Positions 1-8,219 of a stretch of DNA of 64,000 nucleotides are shown in pieces. Location: positions 297,037 to 361,036 of the forward strand of contig CAUYUJ010014603.1 of the NCBI GenBank assembly GCA_963575745.1, read 5' to 3'. Position numbers and translations under genes: made by a program. Each line of letters opens with the position of its first letter. The stretch's first letter is position 1. A model generated the notes under the pieces. The model saw only the letters and a list, made by a program, of their open reading frames with translations, made no database searches and was not told where the DNA came from. The stretch is from Prorocentrum cordatum. Taxonomy: Eukaryota > Sar > Dinophyceae > Prorocentrales > Prorocentraceae.

Positions 1-14
1 GACGACGATGATGA

Positions 15-45
<31 letters not shown>

Positions 46-47
46 GA

Positions 48-79
<32 letters not shown>

Positions 80-383
80 ATGGTGGTGGTGATGATGATG
101 ACGACGATGATGATGATGCCAGTGGTGATGATGATGACGATGATGATGATGGTGGTGATGATCATGATGATGATGATGGTGGTGATGATGATGACGACGA
201 CGACGATGATGATGATGGTGGTGATGATGACGATGATGATGACGATGATGATGATGATGATGGTGGTGATGATGATGGTGGTGGTGGTGGTGATGATGAT
301 GATGACGACAACGATGATGATGATGGTGGTGGTGGTGACGATGATGATGAGGATGAGGATGATGATGATGATGATGATGATGA
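1..383. repeat. GAT/GAC/GGT triplet tract
   Basis: Imperfect GAT repeat with GAC and GGT variants, running off the left window edge. All frames are open as poly-Met/Val, poly-Asp or, on the other strand, poly-Ser, so no protein is called. Confidence 0.95.
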
Positions 384-566
384 TATGATAGGCTCGTGAG
401 GCTCGGGGTCGCGCACGGAGAGCTCCCCCCGGGCAGTCCCCGACCGGCCTCGACGGGCGCCCCGGGTGGCCCAAGGGTAAGCTCGGCACCCCGACGCCGC
501 CTCCGGCGGCGCCCCATGGAGGCCTCCGCGCCTCAGGGCTTTTTGAGGCGGCGGCTCAACGCCTCA

Positions 567-700
567 ACTCGCCATCGCTCGGACGTCCATTCCCTGTGTT
601 TTTTTTGGTTTCGTGCGTGGTTGTTTCGCCGAATGATCAAGGATGCTCCTCGATGGTCCTCGCCGAAGGAAAGATGCACACGTCCGAGCGATGCCAAGTC
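567..700. mobile_element. Family D TIR element, copy 1
   Basis: The arms GCCATCGCTCGGACG and CGTCCGAGCGATGCC face each other across about 100 bp. A second copy with the same arms and centre lies at 8220-8360, and its fuller ends read GACTGGCC and GCCAAGTC. Neither copy has coding capacity, so this is a small non-autonomous element. No clear target duplication was found. Confidence 0.75.
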
Positions 701-734
701 AATCCTGGGGCGCGAGCGCGGTGTCACATCCCCT

Positions 735-786
735 GGGACGTCAACTTGACGCCTGCGGGCGCCCTGCTTGCGGCGTCAGCTTAGCG
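735..786 (+). repeat. Family P fragment
   Basis: Contains TTGACGCCTGC and GCGGCGTCAGCTTAGCGTC, a diverged version of the palindromic segment at 1862-1920. It directly abuts the family A start at 787, the same neighbour relation as at the 1.9-kb locus. Confidence 0.4.
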
Positions 787-925
787 TCAGGTCGGGCACG
801 TCCCCCTATAGAGGCGGATTTTGGACGAAGCATAGAAAGAATCAAGCAGTGCTCCAAGACTGGCAACAAAAAACGTCCCCTGACTATTTTGCTGACTATT
901 TCTGACTACTTCCGCAGGCCGAAAG
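787..925 (+). mobile_element. Family A TIR element, right end missing
   Basis: Starts TCAGGTCGGGCACGTCCC, then GGCGGATTTTGGACGAA, the family A left arm, with the usual interior of ACTATTT motifs. The expected right arm ending in GCCCGACTTAA is absent. Only TTCCGCAGG remains, so the copy is truncated or diverged at its right end. Confidence 0.7.
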
Positions 926-1030
926 ATTTTCCTCTTGAGCCCCACATGTCAGAAGCGACGCGCCGTTCAGGCGAGCGGATACATGTCGCGCTCGCTTCGA
1001 GGTGGGGTGGATGTGATATGGGTGAAGATG

Positions 1031-1190
1031 CGGGAGTTGGCCGGGCCCGCTGTGGCGTTCGAGCATACTTATGTTATGGGAGGACTTTCGGGAGATGGCC
1101 AGGCCCGCGGCGGCGCTCGAGCAACCACATGTTATGGGAGAAAAGAAGGGAGGTGGCCGGGCCCGCTGTGGCGCTCGAGCATCCGACTTG
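1031..1190 (+). repeat. Tandem repeat, period about 58 bp, three copies
   Basis: Three units beginning GGGAG(T/A/G)TGGCC(G/A)GGCCCGC and containing GCTCGAGCA and TATGTTATGGGAG start near 1031, 1090 and 1148. The third is truncated. Confidence 0.75.
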
Positions 1191-1196
1191 GACACT

Positions 1197-1520
1197 TTGC
1201 TTGTGTGTCCTCGCCCTCCCTCATCCCTTCCTTTCCCCCTCCTCCTCCCACTTCCCCCCTCCTCCTCCCGCCTCCTCCCTCCTCCTCCTTCCTCCTTCGT
1301 CCGTCCGCCTCCCTCCTCTCCCCTCCCTCCTCCCTCATCCCCCTTCTCCTCCTCCTTCTCCATTTCCTTCCTCCTCTTCCTTCCTCCTCTTCCTTCCTCC
1401 TCCCCCCCTCTCTTCCCTGATTGTTCCCCCTCTCCCCCCCCTGCGTCCCCTCTGTTCTCCTCCCACCTCCTCTTGCCATTTTCCCTCATCCTTCCCCTCG
1501 TCATTCTGGGAGGACCCCCC
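1197..1520. repeat. Pyrimidine (CTC/CCT)-rich tract
   Basis: Almost pure pyrimidine on the plus strand, made of degenerate TCCTCC units. Open frames on both strands are Pro/Ser/Leu or Gly/Glu/Arg low complexity and are not called as genes. Confidence 0.9.
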
Positions 1521-1830
1521 CTCCCACGTAGAATCATAGCATGGTTCTTCAGATCCACAGCTCCGTGGATACTGGGGATGTAGCATGATGCTTCACTTGC
1601 GGTGCTCCGCGGATCCAATTTCCCCTGGGTCCCGGATGTTAATTATTATTATATATTCATCCCCGGGAAATAAATGGATCCACCGTTTTTTCACACACAA
1701 GAAATTGGATCCGCGCAACACAGAGATAGGATCCACGAAACTCTCCCACACCCGAAAAGGGATCCAATTGGATCCGTCGATGTGTTCATATTTTTAGTCC
1801 AAGAGGAAAACTTTCGGCCTGGGGATGTAT
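1521..1830. other. Spacer with a cluster of GGATCC motifs
   Basis: A less GC-rich stretch with GGATCC six times between about 1611 and 1777. No exon or element ends are recognised. The spacing is irregular, so it is not a simple tandem repeat. Confidence 0.4.
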
Positions 1831-1860
1831 TCCTCCTGTCGAGGGACACGCCCGACTTAA
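1831..1860 (+). mobile_element. Family A right arm, solo
   Basis: CCTGTCGAGGGACACG followed by CCCGACTTAA matches the family A right terminus. No partner left arm is seen within 200 bp upstream, so this is a solo end or remnant. Confidence 0.6.
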
Positions 1861-1974
1861 ACTTAACGCCTGGGGGCACCCTGATTGAGGCGTTAACTTA
1901 ACGCCTCACTCAGGGTGCCTCTAAGACCGCCCCAGTCTAGACGGGGTGCCTGTTGAGGCCAGCTGAGACTACCT
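1861..1974. mobile_element. Family P repeat, copy 1, with 45-nt palindrome
   Basis: The palindrome at 1875-1919 (GGCACCCTGATTGAGGCG facing CGCCTCACTCAGGGTGCC) is followed by GACCGCCCCAG and GAGGCCAGC, and ends GACTACCT at 1967-1974. The right part recurs at 34886-34925 plus 35091-35114. Family A inserted at its right edge. Confidence 0.6.
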
Positions 1975-2128
1975 TTAGGTGGGGCATGTCCCCCTACAGG
2001 CAGATTTTGGACGAGAACTTACAAATACCCCAAAAGTATTCAAGCATATTCCAAAAATACTGCCCCCAGACTATTTGTTTTGACTATGTTTGAATATTCC
2101 GCCTGTACAGGGGACACGCCCGACTTAA
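1975..2128 (+). mobile_element. Family A TIR element with perfect 8-bp TSD
   Basis: A two-ended 154-bp copy, starting TTAGGTGGGGC and ending GCCCGACTTAA. GACTACCT flanks it directly on both sides (1967-1974 and 2129-2136), a perfect 8-bp target-site duplication. There is no ORF of note. The 8-bp duplication is compatible with hAT- or P-type transposases, but no transposase lies in the window. Confidence 0.9.
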
Positions 2129-2270
2129 GACTACCTGGCGTGCGCAACCCGAAGCCCTGCCAGGCAGGGCAGGCAGAGGGGGGCGGGGGGAGAGGGGGAC
2201 GGCTGCTGATCGCCGCGATTCGTGACCCCTGCCTTTCCCCCCGCCCTGTCCTCCTCTTCCTGCCCGGGGC

Positions 2271-2455
2271 AGGAAGAGGAGGAGGAGGAGGAGGAGGAGG
2301 GAGGAGGAGGGGGAGGAGGAGGAGGAGGAGGGAGGGAGGAGGAGGAGGAGGAGGAGGAGGAGGAGGAGGAGGAGGAGGAGGAGGAGGAGGAGGGGAAGGA
2401 GGAGGGGAAGGAGGAGGAGGAGGAGGAGGAGGAGGAGGAGGAGGAGGGAGCAGGG
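2271..2455 (+). repeat. GGA triplet tract
   Basis: (GGA)n with GGGA interruptions, purine only on the plus strand. The Gly/Glu/Arg and Leu/Pro/Ser frames through it are low complexity. Confidence 0.95.
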
Positions 2456-2970
2456 AAGGCGCGTGCGGGGCGCTCGACTCCAGAGGAGCGGCCCCCCTCC
2501 CGCGCTCCTGCGCGCGCGAGCGAGTCGTGCCCGAGGTCGGACAGCCGTGTCGAAAAACAGCGCTGGCCTTGCCGGCCTCAGTCCCGCACGTCGGGCAAGG
2601 CCGGGTGCCCTCGGGGCGGGCCGGCGCTCCAGGCTCGCCGAAGCGCCCAGGGCCCGAGCGCCACGGCCCGAGGGGGGGCGCTCCTGCCCACCAGCACATC
2701 CGTGCGGCCTGGCTCTCGCAGCTCGCACGAGTTCTGGAGCTCTGTCGCGAGGACCCCTCTCTGCAGGTCTGGGCCAGCGATCCTATCTCAGGAGCGGCGA
2801 ACATTTCCGCATCCGCGCCCTCGCGGTCTGGATTCCGGGGCGCGATTCTGCGGATGCGCGGTCGCACGGGTACTTCCGCGCGGAGCATCCGCGAACACAA
2901 CACCCCGTATCCGCGGGGTCGCGGTCCAGTGGCCCTGCCGGCAACAAGGCCGCCAATATACGGATTTGTT
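2456..2970. other. GC-rich stretch without a recognised gene
   Basis: Frames are open on both strands because the DNA is about 70 percent GC. No splice-bounded exon, motif or repeated segment is recognised. Confidence 0.4.
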
Positions 2971-3362
2971 TTCCCAGACATCCAACTGCTCCAATTTTGT
3001 TCGATGCGTGGGCCCCGGAAACCCAGACCACTTCTCCAGGGCCGCTTTTTCGTCCCGAAGCCCGGCGAGGGCCCCCAAAGGCAAAAAACTGCCAAAAAAC
3101 GCCTGCTCAAATTTCCTTGGAGCGTCGGATCCCAGGGTTCGCCCACGATTATTGTTAGGTCGGGCGTGTCCTCCTACAGGGGGATCTTCGACAAGCAAAA
3201 AAGAAATACTCAAAAATACTGGAAAAATAATCCCCTGGCTATTTTTTTATTATTTCCGAATACCTCCTGTAGGGGGACAGGCCCGACTTTACCTTAGAGA
3301 AGTGCTCTGGACCTCCAGGGCCCACGCATCGAAACAATTGGAGCAGCTGGATGTATGGGCAG
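2971..3362. mobile_element. Family X: long-armed inverted repeat with a family A insertion inside
   Basis: The left arm near 2971-3040 (ACATCCA, CTGCTCCAATT, TTCGATGCGTGGGCCC) is the reverse complement of the right arm near 3297-3362 (GGGCCCACGCATCGAA, AATTGGAGCAG, TGGATGT). Arms are roughly 60 nt. The A copy at 3155-3290 sits in the loop, so X is the older insertion. Confidence 0.7.
3155..3290 (+). mobile_element. Family A TIR element
   Basis: Starts TTAGGTCGGGCGTGTCC and ends GGCCCGACTTTA, about 136 bp, shorter than most copies. No clear 8-bp duplication survives. It is nested in family X. Confidence 0.85.
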
Positions 3363-3427
3363 ATCGCCCTCAGAGCGTTGCGGACCGCTCCTGGAGGGCA
3401 GCGGCGCCAGGCAAACCTTCCAGAACC

Positions 3428-3545
3428 GCCAGATTCACGAGGGGAAAAGCACCGACACACACAGACACAAGTCATCGTCGAGTCCCAGGATAATATGGGA
3501 AACTATGGGCAATGGGGGGGAAGACGGAGACCCAGAAAATCGACA
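3428..3545 (-). mobile_element. Family F element, reverse, partial
   Basis: Carries GACACACACAGACACAAG, ATATGGGAAACTATGGG and GGGGGGAAGACGGAGACCCA, the complement of the family F interior seen at 21610-21773. The GGGGCCCC end is missing. Confidence 0.65.
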
Positions 3546-3708
3546 CTGGACTATTGCCGCTGATTGCTGACTGGGTACCCTCCCCGAGCCCCCCTGCACG
3601 GCCGAGGGGGGCGCGCCGGTGGCGGCTGCATCGGCGGCGGCGCGGCCGTGGCCGGCGGCTCCACCGGCCTGGGCCGGGAGAGGCGGTGGCGGAGAGGGAG
3701 GACGAGCA
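3546..3708 (+). other. GC-rich stretch with a segment repeated at 4418
   Basis: AGAGGCGGTGGCGGAGAG followed by GAGGA(C/T)GAGCA occurs here near 3679 and again near 4417. In one frame both encode an EAVAERxDE-type peptide. This may be a duplicated exon piece that the A element at 3709 interrupts, but no complete exon can be defined. Confidence 0.3.
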
Positions 3709-4008
3709 TCAAGTCGGGCACGTCCCTCTGCAGGAGGAATACCCTGAGATCCTGGCGACTCATGTTTTTCGAGCCGGACGTTCTCGCCTTTTTCCGGGAC
3801 CCGGGGCCCTCACAGATGGATCCGGTTCGAAAAATGGCGCAGACAGATGCGGGGTCCGGGGCTCCAGTCGTGATTTTTCACGATGTCTCGATTTTTCGAG
3901 ACGTCGGGTCTCAGGGTCTTCAAAACTAGTCAAAAATACGGGGACGATTTTTTGACTACTTTCTTTTTCGTCCAAAGTCCCCCCGTATGGGGGACAGGCC
4001 CGACCCAA
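3709..4008 (+). mobile_element. Family A TIR element carrying a nested family S insertion
   Basis: Ends are TCAAGTCGGGCACGTCCC and GGCCCGACCCAA. Flanks GACGAGCA (3701-3708) and GACGACCA (4009-4016) match at 7 of 8 bases, a decayed 8-bp duplication. It is about 300 bp because the S element at 3742-3916 lies inside. Confidence 0.8.
3742..3916. mobile_element. Family S TIR element nested in family A
   Basis: The arms CCCTGAGATCCTGGCG and CGTCGGGTCTCAGGG face each other across 175 bp. A diverged second copy lies at 46520-46662, sharing GAGATCCTGGCG, TTTTTCGAGC, CTCAC(A/G)GA and GATCCGG(T/C)TCGA in the same order. Confidence 0.7.
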
Positions 4009-4016
4009 GACGACCA

Positions 4017-5070
4017 GGAGGAAGGAGCAGGGGTCGCCCCAGCCATCGTTTTTCGTTCTCGTTTTTTTCCCTCGTTGGGTCTGCGGTCCGCCTCTGCTGC
4101 CAAACGAGCTCGAAACGAAAACGGCCCACGAGATCGCCCAAACGCCGATCGGGCCGACCCAAGAACGGGGCATAGCCAAACGGGGGCCCGGGCTTCTCCA
4201 CGTGCCCCCGTTTGCTGTGCCCCCGCCTGCGGAGCCCAGGGCCCCCTCGACGGGGGCACAGCCCAAGGCGGGAACAAAACTTCCCCGTGCCCCCGGTTGC
4301 CGTGGACCCCGTCTCTGGCGCCCTGCGGAGCAGGCGCGGGAGCAGGACTGGGCGCCCATGAGGCCAGCGAGTCCCTCTCGCTACCGCCCTCCCTCCCACG
4401 AAGAGGAAATTCGGAAGAGGCGGTGGCGGAGAGGCAGGATGAGCAGGAGGCAGGAAAGAAGCCTGGCGGAGCAGGAGCAGGCGCAGGAGTAGGATTGGGC
4501 GCCAAGAATGCGGGCGGGCCCCGCCTATTCCCGCCCTCTCCCTCGCACAACAGGAGGTCCAATGGTGGCACACCTTGACGTTTGGACTGGAGCGCGTTCG
4601 CACCTGGCGAAGCGAGGGTGGGGGAAAGCGGGGACCACGCATTGGCTGGACCGGCCCTTTTGCAGCACCAAGTCGCCCTCTCGAGCGGCCGAACTCCCGA
4701 GGAGCGTGGCGAAGACAAAGCCTGCGCCGCGCCGACATGGCACCGACTTTCTCACGCGCAGATTGCGAGGCGCCTGGGCTGGGCAAGCATGTCGCCCGCT
4801 CTCGCGCGGCACCGCTGCCGCTGCCGCTGTTGTGTAACTCGGCGAGCGAAACACGCGGCCGCCAGCTCCAGGCGAAATCTGCAAAGGCCTTGAACGAGAG
4901 AGGAGGGGCGAGGAGGGAGGCAAGCGTAGGACGGGGGGCAGGGTGGAAGAGGGAGTCAGTGAGGGAGCAGGGGTACAAGGCAAGAGGGAACGCGCACGGG
5001 GTGCGGGGGGTGGACCCTCCCCGCAGTGGTGGCGTTCGGAGGCGGCCCTACGGAGAGCCCCGAGTCTGCT
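4017..5070. other. GC-rich stretch without a supported gene
   Basis: Contains a short hairpin near 4216-4263 (CTGTGCCCCCG facing CGGGGGCACAG) and the EAVAER-type repeat near 4417. Long frames are open on both strands but lack splice-bounded or motif support, so no gene is called. Confidence 0.35.
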
Positions 5071-5071
5071 C

Positions 5072-5108
<37 letters not shown>
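5071..5108 (+). repeat. (TC)n dinucleotide repeat
   Basis: About 38 nt of TC repeat just downstream of the Cys-rich minus-strand gene. Confidence 0.9.
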
Positions 5109-5115
<7 letters not shown>

Positions 5116-5314
5116 GACACACTGCTGACTCCCCCAGGACTATGTTTTTTCCCCTTTGACTTCACAAGAACCTGCAGGATGTCCGCGCTCGTACGGACCG
5201 GTGAGCAAGCGGTCGCAACAATGACGCGCCATCGATCACTGGGACCGGTGCACATAGTGCGTACACGTTAACGGGAGGCAGACTGGCCTTGCCATATGGC
5301 CAGGAGGATGGCAA

Positions 5315-5519
5315 CCCCATGTCGTTAAGCTCCACACACTGCTCCATCTCGTGAGTGCAATACCCACTCTCACAATTGTAGAAGTCTGGCGCTTTCATCT
5401 TAAAGCACTCCTTCACCTTGGCCTGCTCAAATGGCATCACCACGCCGTCGGCGTTGCGCTGCTGCAGCCAGGAAGACGGCGTGACCTCGGTGCACTTGTT
5501 CGTGCCAAGGGGTATGTAG
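5315..5519 (-). CDS. Cys-rich unknown gene, exon d
   Basis: Minus-strand exon of a protein I do not recognise. The frame runs from a Leu codon at 5519-5517 and reads LGTNKCTEVTPSSWLQQRN, then a segment with KVKECF, YNCESGYCTHE and EQCVELNDM. Five Cys within about 60 residues suggest disulfides or metal binding, which is inference. The 3' end near 5315 is approximate. Upstream it is separated from exon c by a family C element, and no AG dinucleotide lies between that element's inner arm and this exon. The alternatives are a precise join at the flanking CCC, or a GA-AG intron whose acceptor is the AAG in GTNK. Confidence 0.55.
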
Positions 5520-5723
5520 AAGGAACAAAAACGGCATAAACATTAAACTTTTGGCAATTCGCGCGGATTTTTTAGATCTGCGTTGGATCTCCCTCTTTGG
5601 TGCGATCAGCCCGCCAGGGGCGGCGCCGGAGGCGCCGCCGAGGGGGTCCAGCGCGGACCTCAGAACTCTGCGCGTAGCGCCAAAAGTTTCTGTTCATAGC
5701 GCGTTTTCTTCTTCGAGTATACC
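5520..5723. mobile_element. Family C element occupying an intron of the Cys-rich gene
   Basis: On the minus strand it starts GGTATACTCGAAGAAG and its other end reverse-complements to GGTATGTAGAAGG. The inner arms are CTTTTGGC / GCCAAAAG, with the GC palindrome GGCGGCGCCGGAGGCGCCGCC between. CCC flanks both sides (5724-5726 and next to 5519). It separates two segments that read as one continuous protein. Confidence 0.75.
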
Positions 5724-5869
5724 GGGCAAGAAATTCTGCTTGCAGCACTTGAACCATTGGCGCGTCTTCCGGTCCAGTATGAAGTTCGGCGACTCCGAAG
5801 GGTGCAGTTTGGAAAGAGTGTGGTTTGCAATCGGCACCCCGTGGGGCACCCTGGAGGGTGGGCGGTTGC
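5724..5869 (-). CDS. Cys-rich unknown gene, exon c
   Basis: Minus strand. After two bases completing a codon, 48 codons read NRPPSRVPHGVPIANHTL and on through SESPNFILDRKTRQWFKCC to NFLP. It begins after ATCGAG and joins exon b in frame through a GT-AG intron of 106 nt (5870-5975). The codon pattern is unlike the surrounding low-complexity DNA. It has the vicinal Cys pair KCCK and no recognised domain. It ends at the family C element. Confidence 0.6.
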
Positions 5870-5975
5870 CTCGATTGAGCTCTCCGCCGCGCCCCGCGGA
5901 GGCCCGCGAGGACAGCGTCGAGACCCCCAGGCCCCAACGACGCCGGTCGCAAACCAGCCCCCGGCGTAACCAAAC

Positions 5976-6093
5976 CCTTTGCAGTCGCCGAGAAGTTGAT
6001 GGCGTCGCAGTTCCGGTCCGTCGGCATCTGGTCCATCATGACCCTCGAGGCGAAGCCGCTCCTGGCCAGGGTGCAGCGGAGCCTGCCGGTCAC
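5976..6093 (-). CDS. Cys-rich unknown gene, exon b
   Basis: Minus-strand, 39 codons plus one base: VTGRLRCTLARSGFASR, then VMMDQMPTDRNCDAINFSAT. The 5' boundary GAGAG|GTG and 3' boundary AAAGG|GTTTGG are standard AG and GT sites, and the phases agree with exons a and c. The function is unknown. The upstream intron (6094-6451) contains a family F and a family A element side by side. Confidence 0.6.
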
Positions 6094-6096
6094 CTC

Positions 6097-6266
6097 TCGA
6101 GGGGGCCCAGGGACATGCAAGGAAACACGCACACCAATCCCAGGACTCCCCCTAGTTTTCCATATTCTCTGGGTTCTCGTCTTCCCCCCCCCCTCCCCCG
6201 CGTCCCATAGTTTCCCATAGGTTTCTCCTGCGGATCGACGATTGATTGTGTCTGAGGGTTTTCGTC
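6097..6266 (+). mobile_element. Family F element in an intron of the Cys-rich gene
   Basis: Begins TCGAGGGGGCCCAGGGACA and carries CCATAGTTTCCCATAGG and GATCGACGATTGATTGTGTC, matching the family F copy at 21610-21773. It is back-to-back with the family A copy at 6267. Confidence 0.75.
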
Positions 6267-6432
6267 TTAGGTCGGGCATGTCCCCCTGCAGGCGGATGTT
6301 GGACGAAAAATCAAACATATTCCAAACATGTGAATCATACAAAAACTGCTCGAACCATCCTCCCCAGACTGTTTTTTTTCTCTTCTGCTGTGTTTGAACA
6401 TATTTCTCCTGTATGGGGAGGGGCCCGACTTC
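6267..6432 (+). mobile_element. Family A TIR element in the same intron
   Basis: TTAGGTCGGGCATGTCCC to GGGCCCGACTTC, 166 bp. Together with the family F copy it makes up nearly all of the intron between exons a and b. No clear 8-bp duplication is seen, probably because the left flank is family F sequence. Confidence 0.85.
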
Positions 6433-6451
6433 ATTTTGCCCCTCCTGGCAC

Positions 6452-6604
6452 CTGCGAGAGGCCGCTGAAGCGCGAGCAGTCGATCCAGAAGGACGTGGGG
6501 GCGCCGCGCGCCCGCGCCCGGGGCCCCGCGCCGGCGGGCGCGGGAGCCGGCGAGGAGGCCGAGGTCGGAGGGAGGGTGGCCGGTGGCCCGCATCGGAGGC
6601 CCCT
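6452..6604 (-). CDS. Cys-rich unknown gene, exon a (5' limit uncertain)
   Basis: The Pro/Ala-rich frame ends TSFWIDCSRFSGLSQ, with the donor CAG|GTGCCAGG at 6452/6451 in phase 0, compatible with exon b. The upstream limit is unclear, because a family B element begins at 6608. I do not recognise the product. Confidence 0.4.
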
Positions 6605-6607
6605 TTC

Positions 6608-6758
6608 CCCTGACCTTCCGGGAGGGCTAGAAAATAGCACGCGACCCACAAACCGATCCCAGAGCTATTATACGTCTTGGTTTTAGGCTGATTCGTTTCG
6701 CTTTTTTATGTACTTTCACGCCTCCAGCGCTAAAACATAGCTCTCTGGGAGGTCCGGG
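6608..6758 (+). mobile_element. Family B TIR element, copy 1
   Basis: Arms CCCTGACCTTCC..GGAGGGCTA and TAAAACATAGCTCTCTGG..GGTC face each other. The interior has CTATTATACGTCTTGGTTTT and GGCTGATTCGTTTCG. Homologous copies are at 9852-10000, 14219-14366 and 30417-30564. Confidence 0.85.
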
Positions 6759-6819
6759 TTGTATCGGGGAGACGTAAAAAGACTCGGGTGCGGGGGACTC
6801 GGGTTGGCCTGACGGGGCC

Positions 6820-7067
6820 ACCATAAAAGTTGGATGTTCGTTCTGGGGACCTTCCTGGAGCCATTCGCTCCTCTCGTGCGTCGAAGCTGCGTCGAACGTC
6901 CGTCGATCTAGGTCGAACCTGAGTCGAACCTGAGTCGAACCTGAGTCGAACTTGAGTCGAATTTGAGTCGAACTTGAGTCAAACTTGAATCAACCTTGAA
7001 TCGAACTGGGGTCGAACAGATCCGTTAGGTGGGCTCCCGGAAGGTCCCCAAACGAACATCTAATAAA
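6820..7067. mobile_element. Family N: inverted repeat flanking a GTCGAACCTGA minisatellite
   Basis: Left arm GGATGTTCGTTCTGGGGACC plus TTCCTGGAGCC; the right arm is GGCTCCCGGAAGG plus TCCCCAAACGAACATC. Between them, at about 6905-7010, is a degenerate 11-12-bp tandem repeat GTCGAACCTGA. Only one copy is in the window. Confidence 0.65.
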
Positions 7068-7166
7068 AGCGACGAGACCTAATCTCAAATTTGACGCGAG
7101 CTCCCACTGCAAACGTCCCACGAGAACTGGATGGCCCGTGGTCCAAATTGGAGGCCCCAAGTAGAG

Positions 7167-7327
7167 TTAAGTCGGGCGTGTCCCTCTACAGGGGGAATAT
7201 TCCAAAATATGTTTAAACATAGTCTGGGTACGATGTTTTGAACATGTTTTATCATTTGTGAAATATGTTTAGACTACATGTTATGTTTCGTCCAAAATCC
7301 GCCTGTAGGGGGGCATGCCCGAGCTAA
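7167..7327 (+). mobile_element. Family A TIR element with perfect 8-bp TSD
   Basis: TTAAGTCGGGCGTGTCCC to GCCCGAGCTAA, 161 bp. AAGTAGAG flanks both sides (7159-7166 and 7328-7335). The interior GTTTCGTCCAAAATCCGCC is in the opposite orientation to most copies. Confidence 0.9.
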
Positions 7328-7345
7328 AAGTAGAGGCCTACCAAA

Positions 7346-7510
7346 TGAGGTCCGAGTAGATGGGATCGGAGGATCGCGCCGCATCCCCAATGCATCGCCG
7401 ACGTCGGCGACTCATCGGGGACGTTGGCGCGGAGAAAATCGGGCTCCGCATCGAGCCGCATCTCCGATGCATCGGCGATGCGGCGCGATCCTCCGACCCC
7501 ATCTACTCCG
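7346..7510. mobile_element. Family H palindromic element, copy 1
   Basis: GGTCCGAGTAGATGGGATCGG..GATCGCGCCGCATC faces GATGCGGCGCGATCCTCCG..CATCTACTCCGACC, so most of the 165 bp folds back. The loop has GATGCATCG motifs. A related copy is at 45935-46132. Confidence 0.75.
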
Positions 7511-7680
7511 ACCCACTCTCACGGACCACGTGACGGATTCCAGAAACCCTGAACCAAAAAACGTTTTCATCTCTTGGGGGCGCATCTGTTACTTCCGCCG
7601 CCCTCCGCAGAGCTTCCGCCGGAGGAGGCGGCCTTGTTTTACTTCCGCCGACCTTCCGCCACCCTTCCGCCGCCTTCCGC

Positions 7681-7770
7681 TGGAAGAAGAAGAAGAAGAA
7701 GACGAAGAAGAGGAAGAAGCATAAGAAGAAGATGAAAAAGAAGAGGAAGAGGAAGGAGAGGAGGAAAAAA
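7681..7770 (+). repeat. GAA/GGA triplet tract
   Basis: Purine-only GAA repeats leading into the family C copy, whose own ends are GAAGAA-like. Confidence 0.85.
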
Positions 7771-7970
7771 GAAACAAGTGCATAAACATAATTGTCGGAG
7801 GGCTGCGCGGATTTCTTGGCTCGGCGCTGAGACCGCCCCTCCCTGGCGCGCGGAGCGCGATAGGGATGGCGCTGGCGGCGCCGCCACGGACGCCCAGCGC
7901 CGACCCAAGAAATCCGTGCGGAACTCCGAAAGTTTGTATTGATGCCGCTTCTCATTCATCTTCTTCTGAT
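7765..7970. mobile_element. Family C element
   Basis: Arms GTGCATAAACATAATTGTCGG and CCGAAAGTTTGTATTGATGC enclose GCGCGGATTTCTTGG / CCAAGAAATCCGTGC and the GC palindrome GGCGGCGCCGCC. The flanks are GAAGAAG on one side and CTTCTTC on the other. Confidence 0.8.
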
Positions 7971-8009
7971 TATTAGTAGTAGTATTGTTCTTAATATTAT
8001 TCGTATTAT

Positions 8010-8135
8010 TCGTCTTCTTCTTCTTCTTCTTCCTCGTCTCCGACGTAGCGAAACAATTGCAGCATCGTGAACAGAAGCACGACTGGAGCCCAGAGTCCCA
8101 GCTTTCTGGTCCATCCTACTCGGCCCGCATCGATC
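8010..8135 (-). other. CTT tract and possible hydrophobic exon
   Basis: After a CTT repeat (8010-8035), a minus-strand frame reads LGLWAPVVLLFTMLQLFRY, a plausible membrane-spanning stretch. No donor or acceptor pair is convincing. Confidence 0.2.
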
Positions 8136-8219
8136 CGTGAGGGCCCGGGGGGGCCCGCGGCCGGGCGAGGCCTCGCCCGGCGTCCAGACGTGGCAACGCC
8201 GGGGGCTCGGGGCATCCCC

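Noticed and set aside
2222-3493. A 400-plus-codon open frame through GGA repeat and downstream GC-rich DNA
   Set aside because: Half is Glu/Gly low complexity. The rest overlaps X and A elements with no splice or motif support, and other frames are equally open.
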